Shown piece after piece: positions 7,884-16,271 of a stretch of 51,514 bases of DNA. The stretch is from Hyphomonas sp. BRH_c22 (GTDB lineage: Bacteria; Pseudomonadota; Alphaproteobacteria; Caulobacterales; Hyphomonadaceae): NCBI RefSeq assembly GCF_000961795.1, contig NZ_LADU01000086.1, positions 1 through 51,514 of the forward strand, read 5' to 3'. The position numbers and the translations under genes were made by a program. The notes under the pieces are model-generated. The model had not been told where the DNA came from. It did not search any database and worked only from the letters and a program-made list of their open reading frames with translations. Numbering within the stretch: the first letter of the stretch is position 1; the number at the start of each line of letters is the position of its first letter.

Positions 7884-9509
7884 TTGCCTGCTCCCGATCT
7901 GATTGACGGCGAATACGACTATATCGTCATCGGGGCGGGATCTGCTGGATGTGTTGTCGCCAACCGGCTGTCGGCCGACCCGCGCAAGCGTGTCCTGCTG
8001 CTGGAAGCTGGCGGTAAAGACAACTGGATCTGGTTCCACATCCCGGTCGGATACCTGTTCGCGATCGGTAATCCGCGCGCCGACTGGATGTTCGAGACCG
8101 TCGAGGAGCCGGGCCTTAACGGCCGCAAACTGTCCTATCCGCGCGGCAAGGTGCTTGGCGGATCGTCGGCGATCAATGCGATGATCTCGATGCGGGGACA
8201 GGCTGCGGATTATGATCACTGGCGTGATCTGGGCATGCCCGGATGGGGCTGGTCTGACGTGCTGCCGGTGTTCAGGCGGATTGAGGATCATTTTCTGGGC
8301 GAGACGGACCATCACGGCGCGGGCGGCGAGTGGCGTGTCGAGTATCCGCGTGTGCGATGGGACATACTGGACGCTGTGCGCGAGGCGGCCGCGCAGATGG
8401 GCGTTCCGGCAACGGATGATTTCAACACAGGCGACAATGAGGGGGCGGGGTATTTCCACGTCAACCAGAAGCGCGGCCTGCGATGGTCAGCGGCGCGCGG
8501 CTTCCTGAAGCCGGTGGCGCGCAGGCCGAACCTGCGTATCGAAACCGGGTGCCTTGCGGATCGTCTGGTCATGGCGAATGGGCGCGCAAGAGGCATCGAC
8601 TATTTGCGCAACGGCGCCCCGCAGCGCGCGATGGCCAAGGGCGAGGTGATCCTTTGCGCGGGGGCAATCGGATCGGTGCAGATTCTGCATCGCTCTGGCA
8701 TCGGGCCATCAGAATGGCTGGCAGCTGCAGGCGTGGCGCCGGTGATAGACAGGCAAGGCGTAGGCAGGAACCTGCAGGACCATTTGCAGCAGCGCGCAGT
8801 GTTTCGCGTGACCGGATCCAGAACGCTCAATGAGAGTTATCATTCCGTGATCGGACGTGCTGGCATGGGGCTGGACTATATTGCGCGGCGGCGTGGCGCG
8901 CTGACCATGGCGCCATCTCAGCTTGGCATTTTCGCGCGTTCGGATAGCGGGCAGGACAGGGCCAATCTGGAATTCCACATCCAGCCCCTTTCGCTGGACA
9001 GGTTCGGCGACCCGCTGCACCGCTTTGCGGCGATAACGGCAAGCGCCTGCAATTTGCGGCCAACGTCACGCGGGGAAGTCGTGATTGTCTCGCCTGAAGT
9101 GGACGCGAAGCCCCGGATCAATCCGAATTACCTGGCAACGGAGCAGGACCGGTCCGTCGCGGCGGATGCGATACGTCTGACGCGCAGGCTGATGTCACAG
9201 CCTGCGGTGGCGCGCTTCCATCCTGAGGAGTTTCTGCCCGGCCCCGCAGTCGGCGATGACGATGCCGCGCTGGCGAAAGCTGCGGGCGATATCGGCACAA
9301 CGATTTTTCACCCGGTCGGGACGGCGCGGATGGGCAAGGCGGATGATACGTTGGCTGTGGTTGACGGGAATCTGAAAGTGCACGGGGTTGACGGCTTGCG
9401 GGTCATTGATGCGTCGGTGATGCCGACGATTGTGTCCGGTAATACGAATACGCCAACCATCATGATTGCCGACAAGGTGTCGCGCGAGATGGCGCGCGGG
9501 CGTTCGTGA
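7884..9509 (+). CDS. GMC family FAD-dependent oxidoreductase (choline dehydrogenase-like)
   Basis: A 541-aa alcohol/choline dehydrogenase-like enzyme of the glucose-methanol-choline family. Seen: the FAD-binding [17 protein letters not shown] near residue 12, LLLEAGG, GMC signature 1 ([15 protein letters not shown]), signature 2 around [16 protein letters not shown], and the C-terminal HPVGTARMG with the catalytic His plus SGNTNTPT with the second catalytic residue. No signal peptide. The TTG start at 7884 has a GAGG site 10 bp upstream; no ATG lies close. The substrate is an unidentified alcohol. It stands alone and converges on the serine hydrolase gene with 7 bp between stops. Confidence 0.9.
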   Translation: MPAPDLIDGEYDYIVIGAGSAGCVVANRLSADPRKRVLLLEAGGKDNWIWFHIPVGYLFAIGNPRADWMFETVEEPGLNGRKLSYPRGKVLGGSSAINAMISMRGQAADYDHWRDLGMPGWGWSDVLPVFRRIEDHFLGETDHHGAGGEWRVEYPRVRWDILDAVREAAAQMGVPATDDFNTGDNEGAGYFHVNQKRGLRWSAARGFLKPVARRPNLRIETGCLADRLVMANGRARGIDYLRNGAPQRAMAKGEVILCAGAIGSVQILHRSGIGPSEWLAAAGVAPVIDRQGVGRNLQDHLQQRAVFRVTGSRTLNESYHSVIGRAGMGLDYIARRRGALTMAPSQLGIFARSDSGQDRANLEFHIQPLSLDRFGDPLHRFAAITASACNLRPTSRGEVVIVSPEVDAKPRINPNYLATEQDRSVAADAIRLTRRLMSQPAVARFHPEEFLPGPAVGDDDAALAKAAGDIGTTIFHPVGTARMGKADDTLAVVDGNLKVHGVDGLRVIDASVMPTIVSGNTNTPTIMIADKVSREMARGRS

Positions 9510-9516
9510 CCAGCGA

Positions 9517-10563
9517 CTAGCGGAAGCAGTCCGCGACCCGTGCCAGCCAGCGCCTGACTTCGTCGCCTTGCTCATCCATCGAATTGCCATGGCGCACGAG
9601 GATCAGGTCCAGTTCAGGAACGAGAACCGTGTACTGGCCCTGATAGCCATTGGCCGAGAAACTGCCGAGGCCGCACATGCCGAGCCACCAGTGTGCGCCG
9701 TAGCCAAGTGGTTCTCCGGGCGGTGTTGCGGTTGGCGTGCGGGCATAGTCGACCCAGCCTTCGGGCAGGATGCGCTGCCCTTCCCACGCACCATCACGCA
9801 TGTAGAGCAGGCCGAAGCGGGCGAAGTCGCGCGCCGTCGCGTAGCAGAAAGATGAGCCGATGAAGGTGCCCTGCGCGTCGAATTTCGGTTGGGCCGACTG
9901 GATGCCGATGGGGTGGAACAATTCGTCGAACATCCAGGACCGGAACGCATCGCCGGTTGCGCCGAGTGCGATGGCCGCGCAACGGGCGACAATGTTCGAG
10001 GTGCCGCTTGCATAGCTCCAGGCGGTGCCGGGCGCGTGCGCGAGCGGAAAGTTTGCGGCGAAGCCGGCGACGTCGTCCTTGCCCGCGCCGAACAGCATCT
10101 CGATGACATCGGAGACGCCGGCGTTGACATAGTCTTCCGCGAATTTCAGGCCGCTCGACATGCGCAGAAGCTGGTCGAGCGTGATGTGGCGGCGGGGATC
10201 GTCTTCGCCCTGCCATTCGGGCACATTGGCGGGCGCGTGGACGTCGATCCGGCCGTCGCGCACGAGGATGCCGATCAGTGCGTGCGTGATGCTCTTGGCC
10301 TCTGACCATGACGGGAAGGTGCTGTCGGCCGAGAGGCCGCGCCAATAGCGTTCGCTGACGATGCGGCCCTTGTGGGCGGCAAGGAAGGCGTGGGTTTCGC
10401 CCATGATGTCCGGGGCCGGATCGCTGAAGGCGAGATCGAGCAGGCCGTTGAGGCGAGCTGCGTCGACCGTGTCCGCAAGAGGCGCGACGGGCCAGTCCAC
10501 TGTTGGCCAGGGTGTTGATTCCGGTTGGGCGGGAAGGCCTGGAAGCGAAGGGTGTCGGGTCAT
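9517..10563 (-). CDS. Serine hydrolase, beta-lactamase/class C penicillin-binding fold
   Basis: A member of the beta-lactamase-like (class C, esterase/EstB-type) serine hydrolases, about 348 aa from the ATG chosen here. SxxK is SEAK at about residues 87-90, the second motif Tyr is in WSYASGTSN, and the third motif region is around NGYQGQY near the C-terminus. These proteins are often esterases or peptidases rather than antibiotic-resistance enzymes. No convincing signal peptide. The start is uncertain: in-frame ATG codons at 10575 and 10563 and a TTG at 10638 all lack strong ribosome-binding sites. It is divergent from the palindrome-controlled catabolic operon. Confidence 0.8.
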   Translation of the reverse strand: MTRHPSLPGLPAQPESTPWPTVDWPVAPLADTVDAARLNGLLDLAFSDPAPDIMGETHAFLAAHKGRIVSERYWRGLSADSTFPSWSEAKSITHALIGILVRDGRIDVHAPANVPEWQGEDDPRRHITLDQLLRMSSGLKFAEDYVNAGVSDVIEMLFGAGKDDVAGFAANFPLAHAPGTAWSYASGTSNIVARCAAIALGATGDAFRSWMFDELFHPIGIQSAQPKFDAQGTFIGSSFCYATARDFARFGLLYMRDGAWEGQRILPEGWVDYARTPTATPPGEPLGYGAHWWLGMCGLGSFSANGYQGQYTVLVPELDLILVRHGNSMDEQGDEVRRWLARVADCFR

Positions 10564-10757
10564 GAGCGGGTCCATCAGCGGCAGGGATAGGTGGTGAGCA
10601 ACGTGTGCCAGTGGACATGGGCTGGCCTGTTGCGTCAACGGTCTGGCAGGGTGTGTCCCTCATCCGCCGCACCCCATTCGCCAAAGGCAGCTGGCGATGC
10701 TCGGATCGGGATGGTCCCGAATTTTCGGGCCGTTCCCCAAGGGAACGCCTTGCAACA

Positions 10758-10779
10758 AAATTAGAACGCGTTCTAATTT
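10758..10779. promoter_or_regulatory. Perfect 22-bp palindrome, likely TetR-family operator
   Basis: The core TTAGAACGCGTTCTAA (10761-10776) is a perfect palindrome and the symmetry extends three bases on each side. It lies 33 bp upstream of the first gene of the operon that ends in a tetR gene. The core fits the TnnAACnnGTTnnA pattern described for KstR-type TetR repressors of lipid/steroid catabolism. A second inverted repeat (GTTCCCcaaGGGAAC) lies just upstream at about 10732-10746. Binding by the TetR protein at 15478 is inference. Confidence 0.75.
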
Positions 10780-10812
10780 GATAGATAAGAACAATAATCT
10801 GGAGGAACAGTC

Positions 10813-11055
10813 ATGGCGGTCGAAGGCCTTTCACGGGTTCGAAAATCGATACTCCCATTCGAGGGGGACACCTGGGCCGAAATTGCGGGCCGGGAGCTGC
10901 CCGGAGTTGCCGAGGATCAGGCGGTGTCACAGCTGCAAAGCTGGAACCTGCATGTCTTCATGCGCGCAGCGGCGGGAATGGGACGGGCTGGCTCGGCCAA
11001 TCCAATCCTTCCCAGCGATGTGATCTTCGTCGAGCCGCCGCTCGCCAACAGATGA
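10813..11055 (+). CDS. Small LysM-like domain protein
   Basis: An 80-aa protein, first gene of the palindrome-controlled operon. Most of it resembles a LysM domain: FEGDTWAEIAGRELPG gives the GDTxxxIA start, SWNLH the middle helix and ILPSDVIFVEPP the closing GDxIxIP-type strand. There is no signal peptide, so if it is LysM-like it probably acts in the cytoplasm as an accessory or scaffold rather than in peptidoglycan binding. The start has a strong GGAGGAA site at 10801. It overlaps the next gene by 4 bp (ATGA). Function unknown. Confidence 0.65.
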   Translation: MAVEGLSRVRKSILPFEGDTWAEIAGRELPGVAEDQAVSQLQSWNLHVFMRAAAGMGRAGSANPILPSDVIFVEPPLANR

Positions 11056-11306
11056 GCGGCGCCGTCATCAGTCGTGTTCAGCTTGCCGCAGCCCATGATG
11101 GCGAAGCTGAACTCATGGTGATGCTGCGTTTCGAGAATGGCGGCGAGTCGCCCGTTTCGCTGGACGAACATGCGGTGCGGGTCCTGATGGAATCGTGCGG
11201 CGTGGAACACCCCGACCAACTGGTCGGGAAAGGGTGGGGACACGTGCGCGATGCGCTCGAAGCGTCCTCGAACAGATTCATGAATTCCAATTCAACCGAT
11301 CAGTGA
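11052..11306 (+). CDS. Hypothetical protein, 84 aa, second gene of catabolic operon
   Basis: I do not recognise this protein. It is soluble, acidic and has no signal peptide or membrane segment. The sequence has an alternating strand-like N-terminal half (VISRVQLAAAHDGEAELMVM) and a helical C-terminal half (QLVGKGWGHVRDALE). It overlaps the LysM-like gene by 4 bp and ends 9 bp before the amidohydrolase gene, so it is clearly part of the operon. The conserved-looking, coupled placement suggests a small subunit or accessory factor for one of the enzymes. Confidence 0.6.
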   Translation: MSGAVISRVQLAAAHDGEAELMVMLRFENGGESPVSLDEHAVRVLMESCGVEHPDQLVGKGWGHVRDALEASSNRFMNSNSTDQ

Positions 11307-11315
11307 GAGAAGGAC

Positions 11316-13007
11316 ATGACAATGTATGATCTTGTCATCAGAAACGGAAATATTGTCGATGGTTCGGGAGCACCAGCGTACAAGGCCGATGTGGCCGTGA
11401 AGGGAAACCGGATTGTCGAAATCGGTACGGTCACCGGCGCCGCGCGGGAAGAGATCGACGCGGCGGGCAAGGTGGTTGCGCCGGGTTTCATCGATCCGCA
11501 TACGCATTTCGACGCGCAGCTGCTGTGGGATGGATGTGCCAAGCCGGCCCTGTCGCATGGGGTCACGACGATCGTTTCGGGAAACTGTTCCCTGTCGCTC
11601 GCGCCGCTCAAGGCCAAGCACCGCATGAAACTGGTCGGGATGTTCAACCAGATCGAGGAGATGCCCCTGAAGGCCTTCAAGGAAGGCGTCGTGTGGGACT
11701 GGGAGACGTTCAGCGAATATATCACGCGCATCCGCAAGGGCCTGGCCATCAATGTGGCGCCGCTTGTCGGCCACAGCGTAATCCGCCTCTGGGTCATGAA
11801 TGACGCCGCAATGGAGCGCACCGCGACGGACGCAGAGATTGCCGAAATGCAGGGCGTGCTGCGTGAATGCCTCGAAGCGGGTGCGGTCGGCCTGTCGACA
11901 AGCTATGTCGACATGGATGAACGCCTGCAGCCGGTGCCGAGCCGTTTTGCGGATGCCAGGGAAGTGGATGCGCTTGCAAGCGTTCTCGGCGAGTATGGCC
12001 GTGTGTTGCAGATCGTTCCTGAATTCTACGATGCCGACCTGACGATTGCCCGCCTCGACCAGCTGGCGGAAACCTCGCTGAAGCACAATATTCCGACGAC
12101 TTTCTCGCCCCTGTTCCTGAACGCAGACAATGTCGATGCTGTCGCCCGGGTGATGAAGCGGGTCGATGAACAGTTTGCCCGGGGCGCCCGCGTGTGGCCG
12201 CAGGTCCAGACCCGGCCGATCGACATCAGCTTCAGCTTTGCCGTTCCGAGCCTGTTGTTTATTCGCTTCCCGTCCTGGTATCACATCATGCGTTTCGGCA
12301 CGCCGAAGGAAATCATGGCGGCCTTCGCCGACACGGAAAACCGCAAGAAGCTGATTCAAGAAGCGGCAGCGCTTGCGCCGCTCTGGCCAAACCTTGTTTT
12401 CCGTCACGCGAAGACGGCCGCGAACCAGAAATACATCGGCCAGACGCTCGCAGAAATCGCGAAGCAACGCGGGACAACACCCGTCGAGGTGATGATCGAC
12501 CTGTCACTTGAAGAGGAACTGGACGCGCATTTCCTGGCATCCGGCATGGGGCATAATGACTCTGCCGCTGTCGGCGGTCTTCTCAATCATCCGCATGTCC
12601 ATATCGGCGCGAGCGATGGCGGGGCGCACATCCTGTCCTTCTCCACCTATGGGGATACGGGATACCTCTTCTCCCACTTCGTCCGCGACCTGGAGGCGAT
12701 GAGCCTTGAAGCGGCCGTGAAGAAGATAACGTCTGACACGGCCGCCATCTGGGGAATCCCCGAGCGCGGATTGCTTCAGACTGGCTACGTGGCCGACATC
12801 ACGGTATTCGATCCCGCGACCGTGAAGCGCGGCGAGGAGAAGTTCGTCAACGATGTTCCGGGTGAAGGATACCGCTACGTTCGCGATTCCCACGGCGTAG
12901 AGACAGTCATCGTTGGCGGCGGCGTGGCCTGGACAGCGGTGGACGGATACAAGGCAACCTGCGGCGAAGTCCTTCCCGGTGCCGAAGCCCGGAAGGTTGC
13001 CGCATGA
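11316..13007 (+). CDS. Amidohydrolase, N-acyl-D-amino-acid deacylase family
   Basis: A 563-aa member of the D-aminoacylase branch of the amidohydrolase superfamily, which hydrolyses N-acyl or related amide bonds. Seen: the N-terminal YDLVIRNGNIVDGSG, metal ligands H62 and H64 with D66 in PHTHFD, the family-specific Cys ligand at about 91 (SGNCSLSLAP), mid-protein GLSTSY, and the catalytic Asp in IGASDGGAH. The C-terminal β-sandwich (GYVADITVFDP) is complete. The real substrate may not be a D-amino acid, since this branch is widespread in xenobiotic operons. Start at 11316 with GAGAGAAGGA upstream. It overlaps the epoxide hydrolase-like gene by 4 bp. Confidence 0.88.
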   Translation: MTMYDLVIRNGNIVDGSGAPAYKADVAVKGNRIVEIGTVTGAAREEIDAAGKVVAPGFIDPHTHFDAQLLWDGCAKPALSHGVTTIVSGNCSLSLAPLKAKHRMKLVGMFNQIEEMPLKAFKEGVVWDWETFSEYITRIRKGLAINVAPLVGHSVIRLWVMNDAAMERTATDAEIAEMQGVLRECLEAGAVGLSTSYVDMDERLQPVPSRFADAREVDALASVLGEYGRVLQIVPEFYDADLTIARLDQLAETSLKHNIPTTFSPLFLNADNVDAVARVMKRVDEQFARGARVWPQVQTRPIDISFSFAVPSLLFIRFPSWYHIMRFGTPKEIMAAFADTENRKKLIQEAAALAPLWPNLVFRHAKTAANQKYIGQTLAEIAKQRGTTPVEVMIDLSLEEELDAHFLASGMGHNDSAAVGGLLNHPHVHIGASDGGAHILSFSTYGDTGYLFSHFVRDLEAMSLEAAVKKITSDTAAIWGIPERGLLQTGYVADITVFDPATVKRGEEKFVNDVPGEGYRYVRDSHGVETVIVGGGVAWTAVDGYKATCGEVLPGAEARKVAA

Positions 13008-13966
13008 GTTGGCCGGGTGTCACCGAACGGCGTATTGCGACCAATGGGATTGAGCTGAACATTGCCGAAGCCGGAGAGGGTCCGCTCGTCTTGCTGCTCC
13101 ACGGGTTTCCGGAGTCCTGGTATTCCTGGCGGCATCAGTTCAAGCCGCTGACGGATGCCGGGTATCATGTCGTTGCGCCCGACATGCGCGGCTATGGAAA
13201 GAGCGACAAGCCGGCCGCGATCGAAGCCTATAACCAGGTCGAGGTCGTCAATGATATCATCGGGCTGATACCGGCACTTGGAAAGGAAACGGCCGTTGTG
13301 ATCGGGCATGACTGGGGCGCGCCTACCGCCTGGGCCTGTGCCCTGAATCATCCGGATGTCGTGCGCGCCGTTGGGGCCTTGTCGGTTCCCTTCATGCCAC
13401 GCTCGCCCGTGCCGCCCATGGCGCTCCTGCGCGAGATGTTCAAAGGGCAGTTCTTCTACCAGCTATACTTTTTCGAGCCTGGCGTGGCCGAGGCAGAGTT
13501 CGAAGCCGATATTCGCCTCGCCTTGAAGAAGTTCCTCGTCATGGCGGGTGGAGAGACCGATCTGGCTGCGCTTCCGACCAAGCAGGAAGGGGATGACATG
13601 TTCTCCTCCTTGCCCGATCCGGAACACCTTCCGGCATGGGTGACCGAGGCGGACCTCGATTTCTATGAGGCGGAGTTCAAGCGCTCCGGGATGCGCGGCC
13701 CGCTGAACTATTATCGCAACCATGACCTGACCTGGGAGCTGACCAAGGATGCGCCGCAAACGATTTCGCAGCCTGCGTTCTATGTCGCCGGCGGCAATGA
13801 CGGCGTCGTCATGATGGCCCAGGAAGCGATCAGGATGATGCCGCATTTTGTTGCCGACCTGCGCATGAACGAGCTGATTCCGAACATAGGTCACTGGACC
13901 CAGCAGGAGGCACCAGAGGCAGTCAACGCGTTCATTCTTGCCTTCCTTGAAGGGATCGACGGATGA
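13004..13966 (+). CDS. Alpha/beta hydrolase, epoxide hydrolase-like
   Basis: A 320-aa soluble α/β hydrolase of the epoxide hydrolase group. The oxyanion-hole motif HGFPES is at 33-38, the nucleophile is D103 in GHDWGAPTAW (Asp rather than Ser points to epoxide or dehalogenase chemistry, and the HGFPES/GHDWG pair is typical of epoxide hydrolases), and the catalytic His is about H297 in NIGHWTQQE. A cap domain with candidate ring-opening tyrosines (YQLYFFEP, NYYRNHDL) lies between. Start and stop overlap the neighbours by 4 bp, so translation is coupled to both the amidohydrolase and the FAD oxidoreductase. It might open an epoxide formed by the latter; that is inference. Confidence 0.87.
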   Translation: MSWPGVTERRIATNGIELNIAEAGEGPLVLLLHGFPESWYSWRHQFKPLTDAGYHVVAPDMRGYGKSDKPAAIEAYNQVEVVNDIIGLIPALGKETAVVIGHDWGAPTAWACALNHPDVVRAVGALSVPFMPRSPVPPMALLREMFKGQFFYQLYFFEPGVAEAEFEADIRLALKKFLVMAGGETDLAALPTKQEGDDMFSSLPDPEHLPAWVTEADLDFYEAEFKRSGMRGPLNYYRNHDLTWELTKDAPQTISQPAFYVAGGNDGVVMMAQEAIRMMPHFVADLRMNELIPNIGHWTQQEAPEAVNAFILAFLEGIDG

Positions 13967-15471
13967 GCGAAACGGCGATCATCGTTGGTGCGGGGATTGG
14001 CGGACTTTGTACGGCGCTGACATTGGCGCCAACGGGGCGTTCGATCACGATTCTGGAGCGCGATGCACCGCCGCCGGGCGACGACCCGGATCTCGTCTTT
14101 CAGGAATGGCGCCATACAGGCGTCGGGCAGTTGCGCCAGAGCCATGCCTTCCTCGCCCGGATGAGGAAGATGTTCAAGCGGGACCACCCGCGATTGCTTG
14201 AAGACCTGCTCGCTTCAGGTGTGCGGGAACTGCCATTTCAATCCATGCTGACGCAAGCGCAACTCGGATCCTATCGGCCAGAGCCCGGTGATGCCGAACT
14301 GACCATCATTACAAGCAGGCGAACCACGCTTGAACTGGTGATGCGCCGTTATGTCGAAACGCTGGCGAACGTGACGATTCGATCGGATTTTCTTGTGCGC
14401 CGCCTGATGACTGCGGCGGCGGAGGATGGTGTTGTCGATGTCCGCGGAGTGTCTGGTGAGTGCGGCGGCAAGACCGAAACACTGGAAGCAGACATCATCA
14501 TAGACTCTTCCGGCAAGAGCGGTTTCCTGATCGATCAGATCAAGGAAGAATCGGCCCATTATGCTGAAGAACAGGAATCCTCGGGAATTCTTTACTTCAC
14601 CCTGCACTATCGCCTCAGGCCCGGCATGGACGAACCGCCGCGGCTCGGCAACCCACCGGCGACGGGCGATCTCGGCTTCCTGAAGTTCGGTGCATTTCCC
14701 GGCGACAATGGCTGCTTCTCCATCACTATCGCGGTTCCGGAAGTGGAAATGGAGCTTCGCAAGGCCATCCTGGATCCGGACTTCTTCCACAATCTGACCC
14801 TGCTATTGCCGGGGCTGGTTCCGTGGACGAATGCCGACCGGTCAGCGCCTGTCGGCCGCGTCCATGGCATGGGCGACCTTATCAGCCGCTGGCGGGATGT
14901 CGTTGTCGACGGCAAGCCTGCGGCGCGCGGATACTTTGCCTTGGGCGACACGCTGGTCCGGGCGAACCCGCTATACGGGCGCGGTTGTTCCTTTGCGGCG
15001 GCAAGCGCCCAGCTCCTTCTGGCAACCCTGGAAGAGTCGGCAGACCCGACAGCTCGCGCTCTGGCCTATCACAAGCGGTTGCATGACGAATTGCGGCCCT
15101 ACTATATCAACCAGCGCACACAGGACCGCTCGGCGATCAGGCGCGCCCGCCAGGCGCTGACGCCCGGTTTCAGCAAGAGCGTCCGTGCAAGGATTATCGA
15201 GAGCTTTTTTGAGGATGGAGTCGCGATTGCGGTACGCAATGATGTGGACCTGCTGCGAGATGCAATGCGGGGCTTCCACATGCTCGAGCATCCCAACAAG
15301 TGGCTGGGGCGGCCTCGTAATCTCGCCAAGGTGTTTTACTATTGGGCTCGCGGAAAGAAGCGTAACGCTTCAGCCTATCCGCCCAAGCCAGGGCCTGAGC
15401 GGACTGAAATGCTGAAGGCGCTGTCATTGAACTTCCAGTCCGACATTGACCGCATCGCGCAGGGGGCGTGA
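13963..15471 (+). CDS. FAD-dependent oxidoreductase / monooxygenase-like
   Basis: A 502-aa flavoprotein with a Rossmann FAD motif (IIVGAGIGGLCTALTL, about residues 6-21), an ERD ribose-binding acid, and a second FAD motif YFALGDTLVRANPLYGRG near residue 325. The layout is that of the geranylgeranyl reductase / squalene epoxidase / halogenase-like flavoproteins rather than classical aromatic hydroxylases. No signal peptide or C-terminal anchor is evident. It overlaps the upstream hydrolase gene by 4 bp and precedes tetR by 6 bp. An epoxidase feeding the neighbouring epoxide hydrolase would make chemical sense, but a dehydrogenase role is equally possible. Confidence 0.8.
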   Translation: MSETAIIVGAGIGGLCTALTLAPTGRSITILERDAPPPGDDPDLVFQEWRHTGVGQLRQSHAFLARMRKMFKRDHPRLLEDLLASGVRELPFQSMLTQAQLGSYRPEPGDAELTIITSRRTTLELVMRRYVETLANVTIRSDFLVRRLMTAAAEDGVVDVRGVSGECGGKTETLEADIIIDSSGKSGFLIDQIKEESAHYAEEQESSGILYFTLHYRLRPGMDEPPRLGNPPATGDLGFLKFGAFPGDNGCFSITIAVPEVEMELRKAILDPDFFHNLTLLLPGLVPWTNADRSAPVGRVHGMGDLISRWRDVVVDGKPAARGYFALGDTLVRANPLYGRGCSFAAASAQLLLATLEESADPTARALAYHKRLHDELRPYYINQRTQDRSAIRRARQALTPGFSKSVRARIIESFFEDGVAIAVRNDVDLLRDAMRGFHMLEHPNKWLGRPRNLAKVFYYWARGKKRNASAYPPKPGPERTEMLKALSLNFQSDIDRIAQGA

Positions 15472-15477
15472 GGCAGG

Positions 15478-16218
15478 ATGGCGGACACACGGACAATGCT
15501 GGTTGACGAGCCCGGCAAGCGCGAGCAGGCAAAGGCCGAGCGCCGATCCCGCATCGTGCAGGCTGCGCGAGACCTTATCCGGGAGACGGGTGATACAAAC
15601 CTTTCCATGCGCATGATCGCGAGGCGGGCAGACGTCAGCCTGGCCACGCCCTACAACCTGTTTGGATCGAAGCATGCGGTTGTGCTGGCCGTGTTCGAGG
15701 ACGAGCGCGATTTTGCCGAACGCTTTGGCAGGCTCAAGGCGGATAATGCCATCGACCGCCTGTTTGATGCGCATGCGCTGGCGACGAGCTATTTCACTGA
15801 AGACCCGGATTTCTACCGCCCGCTCTGGAAGGCGCTTCTGGACGTTCAGGGCGCAAACGATACAGGGCTCGCAACGCCGGAGCGGCTCGCGCGGAACAGC
15901 CGGGCGTGGGAGGCGCTCATCCATGATGCCCAGGATGATGGCTTGCTGGATCCTGCCTTCCCGGCCGACATGCTGGAACGAACGCTGTCATTTTTTGCCA
16001 ATGGCGTGATGCTGTCCTGGTCGATGGGAACGCTTGCAACTGACAGGCTCCTGCCGTCGGCAGCACTTGGCTACGCCCTGGCGCTGCGTGGCGCGGCAAC
16101 TGCGAAGGGCATGACGATTCTGGCAAAGCGGATCCACGAGCTTCAAGGCATACTGGAAGGGTCAGATACGCATAAGACCGATGCAGGCAGCGAATGCGCA
16201 CGCGCCGGCAAGGGCTAG
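15478..16218 (+). CDS. TetR family transcriptional regulator
   Basis: A 246-aa TetR regulator. The N-terminal HTH is at about 17-65 (RSRIVQAARDLIRETGDTNL, then MIARRADVSLATPYNLFGSK). The C-terminal ligand-binding domain is helical and slightly longer than usual. It is the last gene of the six-gene operon that starts at 10813, so autoregulation through the perfect palindrome at 10758-10779 is expected. Ligand is probably a pathway substrate or acyl-CoA; not readable from sequence. It converges on the DUF4010 gene. Confidence 0.9.
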   Translation: MADTRTMLVDEPGKREQAKAERRSRIVQAARDLIRETGDTNLSMRMIARRADVSLATPYNLFGSKHAVVLAVFEDERDFAERFGRLKADNAIDRLFDAHALATSYFTEDPDFYRPLWKALLDVQGANDTGLATPERLARNSRAWEALIHDAQDDGLLDPAFPADMLERTLSFFANGVMLSWSMGTLATDRLLPSAALGYALALRGAATAKGMTILAKRIHELQGILEGSDTHKTDAGSECARAGKG

Positions 16219-16271
16219 GCGACGAAAAGTTGCTTGCTCTCTGTATTAGCAGGGCAGTTTGGCAAGCGGGC

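Noticed and set aside
11292..12467. Minus-strand open frame of 391 codons opposite the D-aminoacylase-like gene
   Set aside because: Antisense shadow of a gene with intact metal-binding motifs.
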